Origin: Crocodylus rhombifer
Taxonomy: Eukaryota > Chordata > Crocodylia > Crocodylidae
Direction of reading: 5' to 3'
Length of the DNA stretch: 64,000 nt
NCBI GenBank assembly: GCA_038503035.1
Contig: JAVSML010020805.1
Coordinates: forward strand, 57,961-121,960
This document shows positions 51,001 to 61,990 of this stretch, piece by piece; position 1 is the stretch's first letter, and each line of letters starts with the position of its first letter. The translations under genes were made by a program, and so were the position numbers. The notes under the pieces are model-generated. The model had not been told where the DNA came from and searched no databases. It was given only the letters and a program-made list of their open reading frames with translations.

Positions 51001-54000
51001 AATTACTATCATGTCTGTATTTCCTGAGATAATCAAACCCCGCCTCTCTAGAAGAGAATTGCAATCTGCTTTGAAACTACAAGAACTACCTAGTAGATTG
51101 GAAACTCTGGCATGGAACCCATGGATGGTGCTTCTCTCTCTGCAAGATGCCCCAAAAGACAAGGATGGAGGTAAATAAGGGCTGGCAATTAATGGATGCT
51201 TAATTGGCAAGACCAAAACAAATGAGATGGCAGCTTGGCTGGGGAAGGGAGCAGCAAACATACTGAGCTGTAACTACCTCAGGATTCTGGAGAGGCCAGT
51301 AAGGATGAATGAGTTGTCATGAATATACAAAGGGACCAAACTACATTTTGTCAAGACGATATCTGCGATATCTTTGGAAGGGAAGGACACTGAAAACAGG
51401 ACTGAAACAAGCTCTGGAGAATAGGACTAACCTGTTTTAAGTGCAGGATTATGGGGGTGCAAAGAAAAGGAACATAGAAATGGGCAAAATGACCCATAAG
51501 GACCTCAACTGCTAAGGAGCATCCAGGAGATGTATTGAAAGGAGGAACAAGCTGAAAACTGCAACTGAGCTGTGGGGGGCAGGGTAGAATAAGCTCTGTT
51601 TCTCCCTTTATTTTCACTCAAGCTAATACTGCTTGCTCAGCCTCTCTCCCAACACAGGAAGAATTTGCACGGATTAGCTGAAGGATCATGTGGCTTCTTC
51701 TAATCTGGTCCTTATATTAAAATGGGATTTTTCAGCCCAAAATCAGGATGGCCCAACAGGCAGCAGGACAACATGATGGAAAGATGCAATGGAGAAGGAT
51801 CCCTGATCAACACATAAGTAAATGCAAACACCAGTCTACCTCCTATGCCCTGTGCTCAATGTGGCCATCGCAAGGGCTGGAGGGCCCTGGATTATAGCTC
51901 TGAGGGGATGGGTGTCCAGGTGCCGAGGGAATAAACTCTCTCTCACCCCCTGCTCTGCACAAGGGCTGCCATTCCCAAAACAAACACAGCACATGGGCTT
52001 TAGGGGGGCGCTGCATTTATTCCACCCCAAGAATTCATGAAGGACATGCTTGAGGGACTTGAATTCAAAAAGACTGAAAAAGCAAAAGCAACTGGAGAGG
52101 CTGGTCTTGTGCAACAGCCCCACCTGTCCTGTAAATTACACCCTTATCACCACAGTGAACCTTTCTGTTTTAACCTCCTTTACAACATAAAATTAAACAA
52201 CTTCAGCTGACCTACAATTAACTGGCTCTGCCCAAGCATTTCCACTCTCAATAAACCTGCTCATCATTGCAGGTGTTGGTCTGATCATACACAAAGGCTT
52301 TCTAGTGTATCTCTCTCTGATAAGAAGCGGAGTGCGGGGGGGAAGGAGGAAGTGAGAGGGGAGAAAGAGGGCAGCAGAAGAGCTCTTCCTGCTGATGCAA
52401 TTGATCACAAGTATCCGGACAGGCTCAGGACCAATAGCAAAAGTGAATTTTCTTGGGTCAGCTTCTACCATTCCATTAACAATGGTTGCAGGAGAGCATG
52501 TGGAGATGCCAGTCAGGGGACTGAAGGGCAAATTGTGGCTGCAAACACCAATTTTTCTGCACATACTGCTACACCAGAAGGCCAGAACTAATCAATTAGC
52601 CCACAAGAGGAGATCATGTAGCCCCAAAAAGCAGAGCACTGACACTCTGTAATCACTGCCTTGGGCAAAACTGATACCGAAGTTTCTCTGATAAGCAGGT
52701 GCTCAGTGCCCTGGTGTTGGGGACTCAGAAGGCAATCAGTCATAGTAGGGAACAACTGAATAAGCAGTTCCCCTGCCAATCTAAACAGGTCATCTCTCAA
52801 AACTCCCCAACTCCTGCCTCTTCTGCACACGCTAGAGAGCACCTCCTGTCAACTGCTTTTTCAGCTTGACAGTTTTTTCTGATGAAAAGGACCAGGAAAG
52901 GAAGCAATGTCCTGCCCTACTCTCTCCACTTCCCCACCACCACTTGCCATTTTACCATGCTAAGGTGCTGCCTACAACACTAACCCCCTCCTATTACCCT
53001 TAACATCAGTCAATATTCATGGCTCCTCCAGTCCAACACTTGGTTTAAGCAATAAAACCCATCTAGGAAAAACTCTTGCACTCAGCAACAGCAAGTCACT
53101 TTCTAAACATGTTTCTTAGCTGCTCCTCCATCCCTAGCTGCAAGGAGTCTGTTGCACCCTATTTGTTCTGCTTAGCAGATGCTCAACACAAGAGCAGCCA
53201 GCAGTTGAGGAGAGAAGAGACATCCCTAGTAGGAAGAAAAAAAGTGAACCCTCCCTTCGAAGCAAGGAAGAGCAGGAGCTGAAGCTGGGCAGACACCAAA
53301 AAGATCTCCCTTCTGTCAGCCTTGGCTAGTCTATATTTGATGTTTCTGAGCCCAGCTATCCCAAGCAGCAGATTAATCTTTGCTCCATGCCTGAAACTTT
53401 CAGCTACCCAACCCCCAACCCCAATTTCAAAGGAAAGAAGGAGAAATTCTCAAGTCTCAGCAAGATTAAAAGCACAGATGGGGCCAGCTGGCCACCCAGT
53501 AGCAGCTCCAGAACTAAGTAACCCCCTGCTGAAAAATGTGGGCAGGTGAGCACCTTTCCTCTTGCTCACTAGTAGAACCAAGCCCTAAAATAAGGAAGAT
53601 TTAATTTCACCGCAGTAATTGGCATTTCTAATACTGCAATAAGAGTTCCAATACTCCTGGATTCCCTTCAGATACTGAAAGAAAAAGCCAAAGGTGGCTT
53701 AACCAAAAGAAGGGCTTCAGCAAAGAGGTAACATCTTAGCACTTTAGCCATAAGCATCTGCAGCACATATATTAATCACCACACACACGCTTTTCCCTCC
53801 TGCCCCCCTGAGCTTGACCTGCTCAGAAGTCACATGCATCTTGCTGTTTTACTGAGCAGGGTTACAGAAGCTGTCTATCTGTCTCATTCACTGTGGTTTG
53901 GAGCCCCAACATTCAGTACGGCCAAGGCCACACCCTATATGCATCATGTGAGATACGACAAGTCAAGATGCTGAAGTGCAGGCAAACTACTCAGCATAGC

Positions 54001-55509
54001 ACCAGGTATAACCAGCTCAGGCCACACACACACAGCTCTGAATCAAGACCTACTTCCAAAAATGGGAGATGAAACAGGCATAGCAATAGCTCATACAACA
54101 CTCATCCTTTCCAGCTGCCTGGGGATCCTACTTCTGCCTGCCTGCTGTCAGATCTAGATTGTTCAGCTCTTAGCTTAATGAGGTTTTTACCCTTGACAAA
54201 TTGAATCCAGACATAGTCCATGGCCTCTTTGAACTAAGACCGAGTGGGGGGAGGGGGCATAGTCCCAAAGAAACATTACCATGTGGCATAAATATGTCCT
54301 AGTTTCCCTTATATGAACCAGCACAATTACATGCCAACATATACCCACAACCTAGGCCTGCCAGTGCAAAGCAAGAGTATCTGACATTAGCCTTGGTGGC
54401 CTGGTTCTAGGCATGGCTATTCCTCAAACAACGGGTAAATTGGTCTCTCTCTCAAGACACTGAACCCTTCATACCAGCCAAGGGCAAGAGTGAGATTAAC
54501 TGCAGTGAGACTGAGTCAACCAGGAAAGGACAGTGCAGTGATCAAAGGTTGTTCCTGTCTGGACCTTCCCTTAGCAAGTCAAGACTGTAATTCTTTAAGT
54601 ATGATATGCTGGCTCCATTACCTTTCTAACAAGCTTCTTGGGGCTCTGATTATCCTGCACCATTCATCCCATCGAGAAGTCCCATGTAGCTACTGCTCAC
54701 ATAGGACAATGGTCTGAGACAGAATGGCCAGCAAGATTTGTGAGTTACCCCAAATATCCAAAGACAGGAGTATAAGAGTGATGCTGTAGCCATAATGGTC
54801 CAGAAACTGTGCAAGAGGCAAGGATTTCTTAGGATGATATCTTTTATTGAACCAACTGTATAGCTGAGACAAAATTGGACACGGTTTTTTTTGAATGAAA
54901 AACATTCTTCATCAGATCTAACTTTATCCCAAGGCCAGCTGGTCGTATAAAAGATACCATCCTAAGAAAAACTTGACTCTTCAAAGACAGGAGGACACCA
55001 GACCTGCAAAGAATGGGGGACAAAGGAATGCAAGGCACCTTGCCTGGGCTCAGTGTGCTCCATTTTCTTTGTCTTGCCTTCACAATGACTAGGAAAACCA
55101 AACGGGATATGGATACTGAGGTGCTGGGTCACAGGGAGGTGGCAACAGATTTTAGAGACACTCTGATGTGATTGAGGCCTGGAGTCCAGAATTCATATTC
55201 CAGAACACCACAACTTTCCTCAGCAGGTACCTGGCAAAATATTATCTCCTGTACTAAGACATGACATCCCACCCTCCATCCTATCCATATTCCACCTCTT
55301 CCTAGCCATGTAACCCTGGGCCACTTTATTGACATGTGTCAGTTTTTCTCCCTCCCATTTCCACCCCCCGGCAAAGGTACTGCTTCCATTTCATATGAGA
55401 CTCACGTGAAGGCGAAGAAAAGGGTGGTGGCTCCCACTAGGAAGATGGCAGCAGCAGAGACTGGGACGTACTTGCTGGGTTTAAACCTCTTTCCAGATGC
55501 TGCTGGCAT
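32904..55509 (-). CDS. ZDHHC5: Palmitoyltransferase ZDHHC5 (eleven coding exons)
   Basis: The eleven exons (listed separately) join in frame to 725 residues; human is 715. Four membrane segments are at about 14-35, 46-68, 149-172 and 188-211. The zinc-binding cysteine-rich domain (about 104-154) holds [13 protein letters not shown] and the catalytic Asp131-His-His-Cys134-Pro-Trp. TTNE (216-219) and the NPFTNGC PaCCT motif (230-236) follow, with Cys236, Cys237 and Cys245 kept; these are palmitoylated in mammals. The long cytosolic tail is Ser/Pro-rich and ends EISV, a class I/II PDZ ligand. ZDHHC5 S-acylates plasma-membrane and synaptic proteins such as delta-catenin and flotillin and works with GOLGA7 (family knowledge). 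The first coding intron is 15 kb. No frameshift or missing key residue is seen. Confidence 0.97.
33954..34843 (-). CDS. ZDHHC5: ZDHHC5 coding exon 10 (large tail exon)
   Basis: An 890-nt exon encoding the Ser-rich tail from [18 protein letters not shown] to [12 protein letters not shown]. Conserved blocks include [38 protein letters not shown] and [11 protein letters not shown]. Donor CCAAA|GTAAGT. Confidence 0.95.
35337..35449 (-). CDS. ZDHHC5: ZDHHC5 coding exon 9
   Basis: Encodes [20 protein letters not shown] to PHSTSAK. Acceptor CCCCCTAG, donor AAG|GTAATG. Confidence 0.94.
36078..36520 (-). mobile_element. CR1 LINE 3' fragment in ZDHHC5 intron 8
   Basis: Minus-strand CR1 3' end. On the plus strand it reads AGAATCACAGAAAAGTAGGA, then GGAAGGGACCTCCAGAGGTC, and, past an inserted element, CTAGTCCAACCCCCTGCCTG. 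The 5' part is missing. It is interrupted by the hAT element 36139-36275. Confidence 0.82.
36139..36275. mobile_element. hAT element nested in CR1
   Basis: A 137-bp element with ends CAGCATTTCTCAATCC and, inverted, CAGCGGTTTTCAACCT. A perfect 8-bp duplication ATCTAGTC flanks it (36131-36138 and 36276-36283), and the CR1 text rejoins cleanly when it is taken out. Confidence 0.9.
37337..37460 (-). CDS. ZDHHC5: ZDHHC5 coding exon 8
   Basis: Encodes [20 protein letters not shown] to LATNE. Acceptor TCTCTGCAG, donor GAGG|GTAAGG. Confidence 0.94.
37875..38007 (-). CDS. ZDHHC5: ZDHHC5 coding exon 7
   Basis: Encodes [20 protein letters not shown] and [18 protein letters not shown]. Acceptor TTTGCCAG, donor AAG|GTGAGA. 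Confidence 0.94.
38447..38538 (-). CDS. ZDHHC5: ZDHHC5 coding exon 6
   Basis: Encodes [20 protein letters not shown] and [10 protein letters not shown], with the PaCCT motif and three juxtamembrane cysteines. Lys238 replaces the usual Asn. Donor CCAG|GTACGT. Confidence 0.95.
38630..38732 (-). CDS. ZDHHC5: ZDHHC5 coding exon 5
   Basis: Encodes membrane segment 4 ([20 protein letters not shown]) and the TTNEQ motif. Acceptor CTGGCAG, donor CAG|GTATGT. Confidence 0.95.
38931..39103 (-). CDS. ZDHHC5: ZDHHC5 coding exon 4, catalytic exon
   Basis: Encodes [20 protein letters not shown] and membrane segment 3; catalytic Cys134. Acceptor GGCCAACAG, donor GTCAC|GTATCC. Confidence 0.95.
39545..39702 (-). 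CDS. ZDHHC5: ZDHHC5 coding exon 3
   Basis: Encodes [20 protein letters not shown] to CDNCVE, the first half of the cysteine-rich zinc domain. Acceptor CTTCCTCAG, donor GAG|GTAAGA. Confidence 0.95.
40210..40331 (-). CDS. ZDHHC5: ZDHHC5 coding exon 2
   Basis: Encodes [20 protein letters not shown] to DPGIFPR, with membrane segment 2. Acceptor TGTGTGCAG, donor CGAG|GTGAGA. Confidence 0.94.
42224..42593. mobile_element. Possible hAT-like element
   Basis: It begins with AGCTCAACCTTTTTGCTTGG and has the composition of the element at 226-760 (GGCTCAATCCAGC, GGCCAGATGCCAAGG). Ends and target duplication are not clear. Confidence 0.3.
47242..47632. mobile_element. hAT element beside the 265-bp repeat, copy 1
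   Basis: A 391-bp element with ends CATGGCTGTCCAACTT and, inverted, CAGGGCTGTCCATCTG. Flanking 8-mers GGTTACAG (47234-47241) and GATTAAAG (47633-47640) match at 6 of 8 positions. Confidence 0.68.
47628..47892. repeat. 265-bp dispersed repeat, copy 1
   Basis: Nearly identical to 51885-52149 in the same orientation, with perfect shared words such as CTCTGAGGGGATGGGTGTCC and AAACAAACACAGCACATGGG. On the minus strand it begins TGATAAGGGTG, holds GGAATAAATG and ends ..TAATCCA, which could be a solo LTR; no target duplication was found. Confidence 0.8.
49786..50740 (+). mobile_element. CR1 LINE 3' fragment in ZDHHC5 intron 1
   Basis: Plus-strand, 5'-truncated. CR1-type words in order: GGAGAATGCCTTGTCTCATC, AAAAACTTCTTCACTGGTAG, GGGATGGTTTGGATAGGGG and, at the end, the CR1 tail TTCTATGATTCTATGA. 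It is interrupted by the hAT element 50472-50681. Confidence 0.85.
50472..50681. mobile_element. hAT element nested in CR1
   Basis: A 210-bp element with ends CAGTTGTTTTCAAACATC and, inverted, CAGTGGTTTTCAAACTGT. Flanking 8-mers AACCAGTT (50464-50471) and AACTAGAT (50682-50689) match at 6 of 8. Confidence 0.75.
51885..52149. repeat. 265-bp dispersed repeat, copy 2
   Basis: Direct repeat of 47628-47892 with few differences. Just left of it, GGGCTGGAGGGCCCTG resembles a shortened form of the hAT right end found beside copy 1. Confidence 0.8.
54825..54969. mobile_element. Palindrome-ended MITE-like element
   Basis: A 145-bp element whose ends are near-perfect inverted repeats of about 23 bp (TTTCTTAGGATGATATCTTT against, inverted, TTTCTTAGGATGGTATCTTT). 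The inside has CATTCTTCATCAGATC, a word common in reptile interspersed repeats. Confidence 0.72.
55406..55509 (-). CDS. ZDHHC5: ZDHHC5 coding exon 1
   Basis: Encodes [20 protein letters not shown] and the rest of membrane segment 1 up to FFAFT. ATG at 55509-55507; donor TTCAC|GTGAGT. The exon extends upstream as 5' UTR; an acceptor TGATTCCAG at about 55558 is one candidate border. Confidence 0.93.
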
Positions 55510-58500
55510 GTTGGAGCTCTGGTGGAGAATCTGCCCTGCAGCATAGCCCAGGCCCAACTGGAATCAGAATGGATATGAAAAGGGGGGAAGGAATCTTAGA
55601 AGGGAAGGGAGGAGGGGGGCTCACAGGGAAGGTGGGAGGGAAAAAGTTAGGGGAAGAGGGGGCAAGCAGTTACCCAACTTCCTGAAATATACTTAGAGAG
55701 TTCTCAATGGAGCAGAAGACACAAGACCATCCAGAAAGAGCCACAGAAACTCCAGAAGGTAGAGATCCAAGACAACAGCTAAAAAAAAAATACACTGTGC
55801 CCCCACAAGTTTGGGGGAATAGAGAAGGAGACTTTTTTTTTTTTTTAAGGTTGGGAGGGTAAACTCCAATTTAAAACACTGTTGAGACAGAGATGTCCTT
55901 GGCTGCCCACATCTGTCCTGAGCCAGGCCACTATAGTGCAAGAAGTAGTTCGCTGAGCAGCTGGTAGTGAGGACTGGTTTCACCCTGGAGGCAAGAGTAA
56001 AACAAAGGCTAGGGAAGGTGGCAACTGAAACATACAGAACTCTGTGGCACGTGGAAGAAAGCTGAGCTGGGCGAGTCTTTTATGCCCTTGTGAAGGTATC
56101 CAGCCTGTCTTGGATTCCTCTGAGAAAAATCCGCACCAGAACACCGAGGAAGTCTCTTGCGTTTTTCCTTTCTAAGCTGCTCCTGGAGTCCAGTGGTCCC
56201 TTCTGGTCACCACTCTCTGGGAAGAGATTCTGCTTCTGCCAGTCTTCCTAACACCACTTTTTTTTCCTCCTGCCCTTTAATACAAAGACAGTCGCAGAAA
56301 CATTCTTCCCAATTTCACCAGGATCTGGAACTGTCTGTCTTGCGGTGGTCGTTTAATTTTATTTATTTCCTCTCCTGACGGGTAAAGCCAGGCAACAGCT
56401 GGTGTGAGGTTGAGCTGTAAATCCTTTTCTTTATAAGGGGGGTTGGAGGCCAAGGTCCATTGGCTTGTGTGTTTTTTTTGTCCTCCTCCTATTCGTTCCC
56501 TCGTACTTGACACCCAAAACACTCCAGTAGGTCTTGTTTCCTCTTGGCTTTTAGGAATAAGCTTGAATTTCCAATCCCTTCTGTAGCAACTGTCTCTAGA
56601 AAGTGCCTAAGTGGGGTGAAGGAGGGCAGACTTGAAAGGAGAGATTTCAGAGAACTCTTAAAACTCCAGAAGGCAACTGATGATTAAAACAACGCTGACC
56701 AGATCTTTTTCACCCATGGCCCAAGGGTCTCAGTCTCTTCCAAGTCGATCCATTTCTTCCTCTCCCCCCCCACAAATAAAATAGTTCCTCATTAATCCAT
56801 ATTGTTAAAACAAACAAAAACGAATCTAGATAAAATCATTAAAAATTGACATCTGGAGCTTCACAGTTTCACCTAGAAAACACAAAAAAAATTGAATTAA
56901 GAGATGAGAGAAAATGGCTATTTAAAACAGTTAAGAAAAATAATGCACCTTTTATCTTAAAGGTTTTGTATACATGTTATTTTCAAGAGGGAAATGTGGT
57001 CTAGTTGTGATTTTAGAACAGGGTTGGAGAAGAGGGGTCAACAGATGTTGAATTCTAAGCCCAGCTCTGACAGAAGTGTTGTGTAGCTTTGGGCAGAACA
57101 CCCAAACATCCTTGAGCCTTGACTTCAACATTTCCAAACTGGGATAACATCATCATTGTGAAGAAGGTTCTCACTCCCTCATAACTACTTACCTTTGGGC
57201 CTTTTGCATTCCTTTTCACCTCCCATATCTTTTATAAGATTTGTTAATTCACCACTCTCAGGTAAGAGCAGTCCCCAGTTTATTGTGAATAAAACAGAGG
57301 CATATGCAGGTTACTCAATTTTCATAAAAATCAGAGAAAAAGTCAGCACCAGAACTGAAATTAGAATTCAGGAGCCTCTGGCTTCTGCCCCTATGTTTAC
57401 ATTTCTTTGTAAAAAGTTATTACAACTGCAGGAAAATTACTTATCTGGAGACACTGCTAAGGGGGGATAGTCCTTGTTAGTCTGCTTAGTTTATATGAAG
57501 GTGGTATGACTTATGATTTACCTTAAATAGGTATGTCAGATTTACATGAAGTAAACAGAAAAACCAAACATCTCTCTGAAAACAAAAATCAGGACACAGC
57601 AACCTGCACATAGAGCTGGTGAAGCCACCACAGTGCAGAAACAACCTGGGTACAGATTATGTTTCATTGATTATTGTTGTTATAGTAACTCTGCTCAGTT
57701 CCAACTTTATTTGTAATATGTTCTCCACTCCACTGCCTCAGTGTTTTATCATGAAGCCCCCATTGCATTATGTATCACAGAACAGAGTTATTTTACCATT
57801 CTAATTTCACCATCTTTTGCTTCTCACACACACTGTCCTTAGGTGAATTTCAGTGCTGATTAAAAGCATCAAACCAACTTTTCAGGAGATAGGAAGAGAA
57901 GTGCAGTACAACATTAAAGATGCACTTCATTCTTACAGGTAATTATAATAAGCAAGAAGTCAATTAAGTCAAGATATTGGCTACCAGGGCTGACAAAAAC
58001 TCTACCAGTGAAGGGAAGGTTTGGCTGAAGCCAAATCTAAACTGAAGGTTTTAAAAATTATATTTCTGGCCTACACTGTTGAAGAGACACTTAACCAAAA
58101 AGGGATTTGTTCAGGGCAGCTACTTTTCAAGCTGCTACCAGACACCTCCAGTTTCACTCCCCTGCTGTTCCTCCCTCTCCCAAGCACCAGGCATGAAACT
58201 GACAAACCAGTCATTTTCTTTGCTGCTCTTAAGCACTTTTTGAGCAGAAGCAGCTCCTCAATTTCACTAACATGCTTCCCAAGGGAAGTTCTAAGCTGCA
58301 GGAGAGGCAAGCAATTTCCCCACAACTTAGAGAAATCCTAAAATACAGAAAATAATGTACAGGAAAGGATGTCCAAGGGTGACACTTTTTACTGTATCAG
58401 CTGCATGGTTAGGATAGACTTAGACAAGATTTCAAATGTGGTTCATTCCTCTTCAGGTCATATCTACAGAAAAGTCATTTACAAAGTTAACCACTGCAAC

Positions 58501-59499
58501 TGCATTACAGCAGACAGCACTAAGAACAGATGTTGCACTTACTGCAGGAGAAAATGTAAGAGACAGTGATTTTAGGCCGAACTGAATCATCTCAGAAGTG
58601 CATTAACTCTAAAGTTTACCAACATCAATGCCAATCTTGGTAGCTATGCCACTGGGTCTGTAAAAGCAGTCAGCTAATGCACTTTTCTGTGATGAATGGC
58701 CCATTCGTCTGAAAAGCCATTCCACAGAAATAAGGCTGTATCTCTGAAACCTGCATATAAGCAAGGATGGCATTCTGTCCAACTGGAGGAGTTCCCATTT
58801 TCAAGATCCTCAGAGCAGTCTTCACCCTCAAGCCCTTGCTTCAGTGTTCTGCTTTATCAAGACAGATACATCCCAAGGCCACCCAGGCTTCAACCTGCAT
58901 TCAGCAAAATCCTTTGGCTTCCCACCCAGACAATTTGTACAGGATTGTATAGCAACTCAAGCCTCAACTGACTCTACCCATACTGCTCTTAAACCCAAAC
59001 TTAACTGTGCACACTGGGTTTCAAGCTGAGTACTCTACCTCCTGTACCAGGTGACATGGCATGCTCAAGGACTGGCCAGGGCCCAGGCTGATCCAAACAC
59101 AGACAGACAAGACAAGGAGGAATGTAGCCTGCAAGCTCCTCAGATTTGACTGGTATTAGACAGCTGGACCATTTGACCATTAGAGAGCTGGAATTCTTCC
59201 AGTCACCAAGACACTACTCTCAGGTCTAAGGAAAGCTGAAAAGGTTAGAGCATGGCCAGGGTCCTACAATACAGTTTGGAGGAGTTTGGTGGGCTCCTAT
59301 AACATTCAGTTGTCAGATGGCAGCTTATTTAACAACCTATCTTTGAGTGAGCTTCCTGGTAATTGACAGCAGTATCAGATGGCATCAAATGGAGATGCAG
59401 AGCTGAAGAGTCCATAAACCCATCCCCTGAAACCCCACTGATCTAAGCTAACTCTATAATGACTACACTGACGCATGTAATTTCTTGTTCCAACACCCT

Positions 59500-60400
59500 C
59501 CTGTCAACTGGTCTACCAGCAGCTGATTAACCTGCCCCTTCTCTCCCCTTTATCTTTAGTCACCTGGTTCCTTTATATCCAGCTACCTGTGCCCTACCTG
59601 GCACTCTTAATAACTGAGCATTCAGCGCTCTCTGCTCTTGTCCCCTAGATCTTACACCTCAAACCTAATCCCACTCTTTGCACTCTGCCAAATCACTCCC
59701 ACTAAGGTCTATAGCCACCTTTCCTTCCTCTCCAAGACCAGGGCCTTTCTCCACTGATGACTCCATTTTCCCTGCCTCAGGATTTCCTGAATCTCCCACA
59801 CTGCTGAGACATTTTCAGTGTTTGTCCTGGTGGCTCCTCGTACTCCCCTCTCCCTCTCTCTGCTGGTGGCTGCCACAGCTCTATTCCTTGCTCTCAGGGA
59901 TTCACCGCTACCTTGGGAGAATCCTAAACAGCCTCCTGTTTTTGCACCTACTTTCTGGTCTCTTCTGGCTCTTCAGCTCCTAATATTCTCCCCCTGGTCT
60001 GCTCTGCTGCCTCTCTTTTCCATCCTTAGTGGCAACCCATGACTGCCCTTGTACGCCAGACTCACCCACATTGCCATCTTGGTCTCTACCCTCTTTCTTC
60101 CTCCTTAGGATCCACCCTTTCCTTGCCATCTGCTCTGTCCAAGCCTTTGACCATCTCATTTATGTCACCTTGCCCCAGGCCACTCCAAAGTCTGCCACCA
60201 CCATCCATCCTGCTGTTTTATATCCTCCACTTTCAGTGAAGCTCCTTTCCCTCACCTAAAAAACCCAGTCTAATCTTACCCTGCCAACACTCCTGTCCTA
60301 GTTTCCTCTTCTCACACCCACTTGCTCCTTACAGATCCTCCCAGTCCCTCTCTTACTCCTTCCTTCATCACCTCCTCTCTATTCCCAGGCTTAATTTACA
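59500..60400 (+). other. Pyrimidine-rich stretch
   Basis: About 900 bp with strong C/T bias on the plus strand and several overlapping open plus-strand frames (such as 59678-59983 and 60029-60259). It may be an old repeat, but I do not recognise the family. Confidence 0.45.
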
Positions 60401-61469
60401 TTACAGGGCAGTTGTCTCTTCAGCTATAGGCATCAGAAGTTTTTCTGTACCAGGTTTACCATCCCTCCAAAGCAGTGTAAGCCTTCTTCTGCCAACATAG
60501 CTATGTCCATGATAGGGATTTGCCAGTACATCTATATGGTGTAACACCTGCACAACTCTAGCCAAGGCACATATGCTAGCAGAACTGTGCACCGAAGACA
60601 GAACCTCAGATTTCAGTCTTCCCCTCACTTTACTCTGCTGCAAGTCCCATGTCTCCTCAAAATCTAGCTCTTCCTCCCCACTATTGTCTGAACAATTATC
60701 CTGCATCTTATCACTTCAGGAGGGTCAGAAGCCCATCCTCACTCCATTACTTGGAAAAGACAGCACATGTACCTCTGCACCCCACGTAATGCCTAAATAG
60801 CTCTTCTTTTCCCTCATATTTCTGAAATGTATCTTCTGGCCAATCCAGAAACTAAGACGCTCCCTTTTATTGGTTTGTGGATAAAGCCTTATGCAACTGA
60901 ACCTCTTCTACCCTCTCTAAATTTAAAACCATGTTTGGTTTAGGAAAGTATTCTTAAATGGGCCCACCTAGTGGCTGGTGACACACAACTCAGCTTGACT
61001 AGGTACCTTATTTTTCACACCATCAGAAGGAGAACATCACTTCCCTCTACAGCCATATCTGCCTTCTAGTTCAGAGCGAGACTGATGGGATCTAAAAGGA
61101 GCTTGGGCCAAGACACACTTGCCTAGTCAAGTCATTCACAATTCAGTGCCTTGATGCTGAAAGACTCAAAACAGGGAACCTTTCCATTAAGGACAAAGTG
61201 TGTACGCTGAGGCAAACTACATAATACAATAAAAAATAAAGCTAAGTGTAAAATTAATTCCACATTAATGTAGTTTGGGAGCTGTAAAACTAATTAATGA
61301 AGGGAGGAAGTACAAACATTCAGATCCACTTAGCAAAACTAACCTGGGTGTGTTGCTCAGATTAAGTATTTCACATTTAAATATTTTTTTATATTGTAAT
61401 ACCACACAGATACCCAAATCAAGGCCCTGCTGCATGGAATGACATGTATAAAAGCCGCATGCCACAGAG

Positions 61470-61990
61470 CAGGCTAGGGGTCGACAACATACAGTCCATA
61501 AGCTGGATCTAGTCCAGAGAACTCAAGAGTTCGCCTATACACACACCAAGGATGCACAGCTTCAAGCTGTGCCCACACCGTTGCTGCTTCTTTCTGCCTT
61601 CCTGGTTGTGGTCCAGCTCAGGCTGGGTGGTTTTGGTGTTGTATCACTTTATCCAGCCCCTGGCTCCCAGCTGCAGCAGAGGTGCAGCTTCTAGACCAGA
61701 AAGCTGTCTCGGGACCAAGCACTGGCAAACCGCATACCTGGTGCCACTGCTTCTCCCCCATGCCTCCCTCCAGCTGTGGCATGGATGAGCTTCCAACTGG
61801 TTGGGAACTGTGCCTACACTGCAACGGGCAGGGTGAAGGGGGGAAATGGCAGCAACACAGACACAGTTTGCAGATATTTGCTCCTGGTGCAATGCCACAC
61901 TGGCAAGAAAATGTACCTGGGCTACATCAGGGGATCAGGGCCCTGGGAGAAGCAGTGGTAGTGTGGGGGCTACTCCCCGCTGCATGACTC
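61470..61990. mobile_element. Possible hAT-like element, left end only
   Basis: Begins CAGGCTAGGGGTCGACAACA, like the hAT ends at 16768 and 26261. Right end and target duplication were not found; the border is approximate. Confidence 0.3.

Larger units (their letters stand above)
40332..55405 (-). other. ZDHHC5: ZDHHC5 first coding intron, 15 kb
   Basis: Accounts for nearly a quarter of the window. It holds the hAT, CR1, 265-bp and palindromic repeats listed separately. The largest open frame inside (42587-43282, minus, 231 codons) has no recognisable domain. No nested gene is supported. Confidence 0.75.

Noticed and set aside
59678..60259. Stacked plus-strand frames as a gene
   Set aside because: They arise from C/T-rich sequence, overlap in different frames and lack splice sites or recognisable domains.
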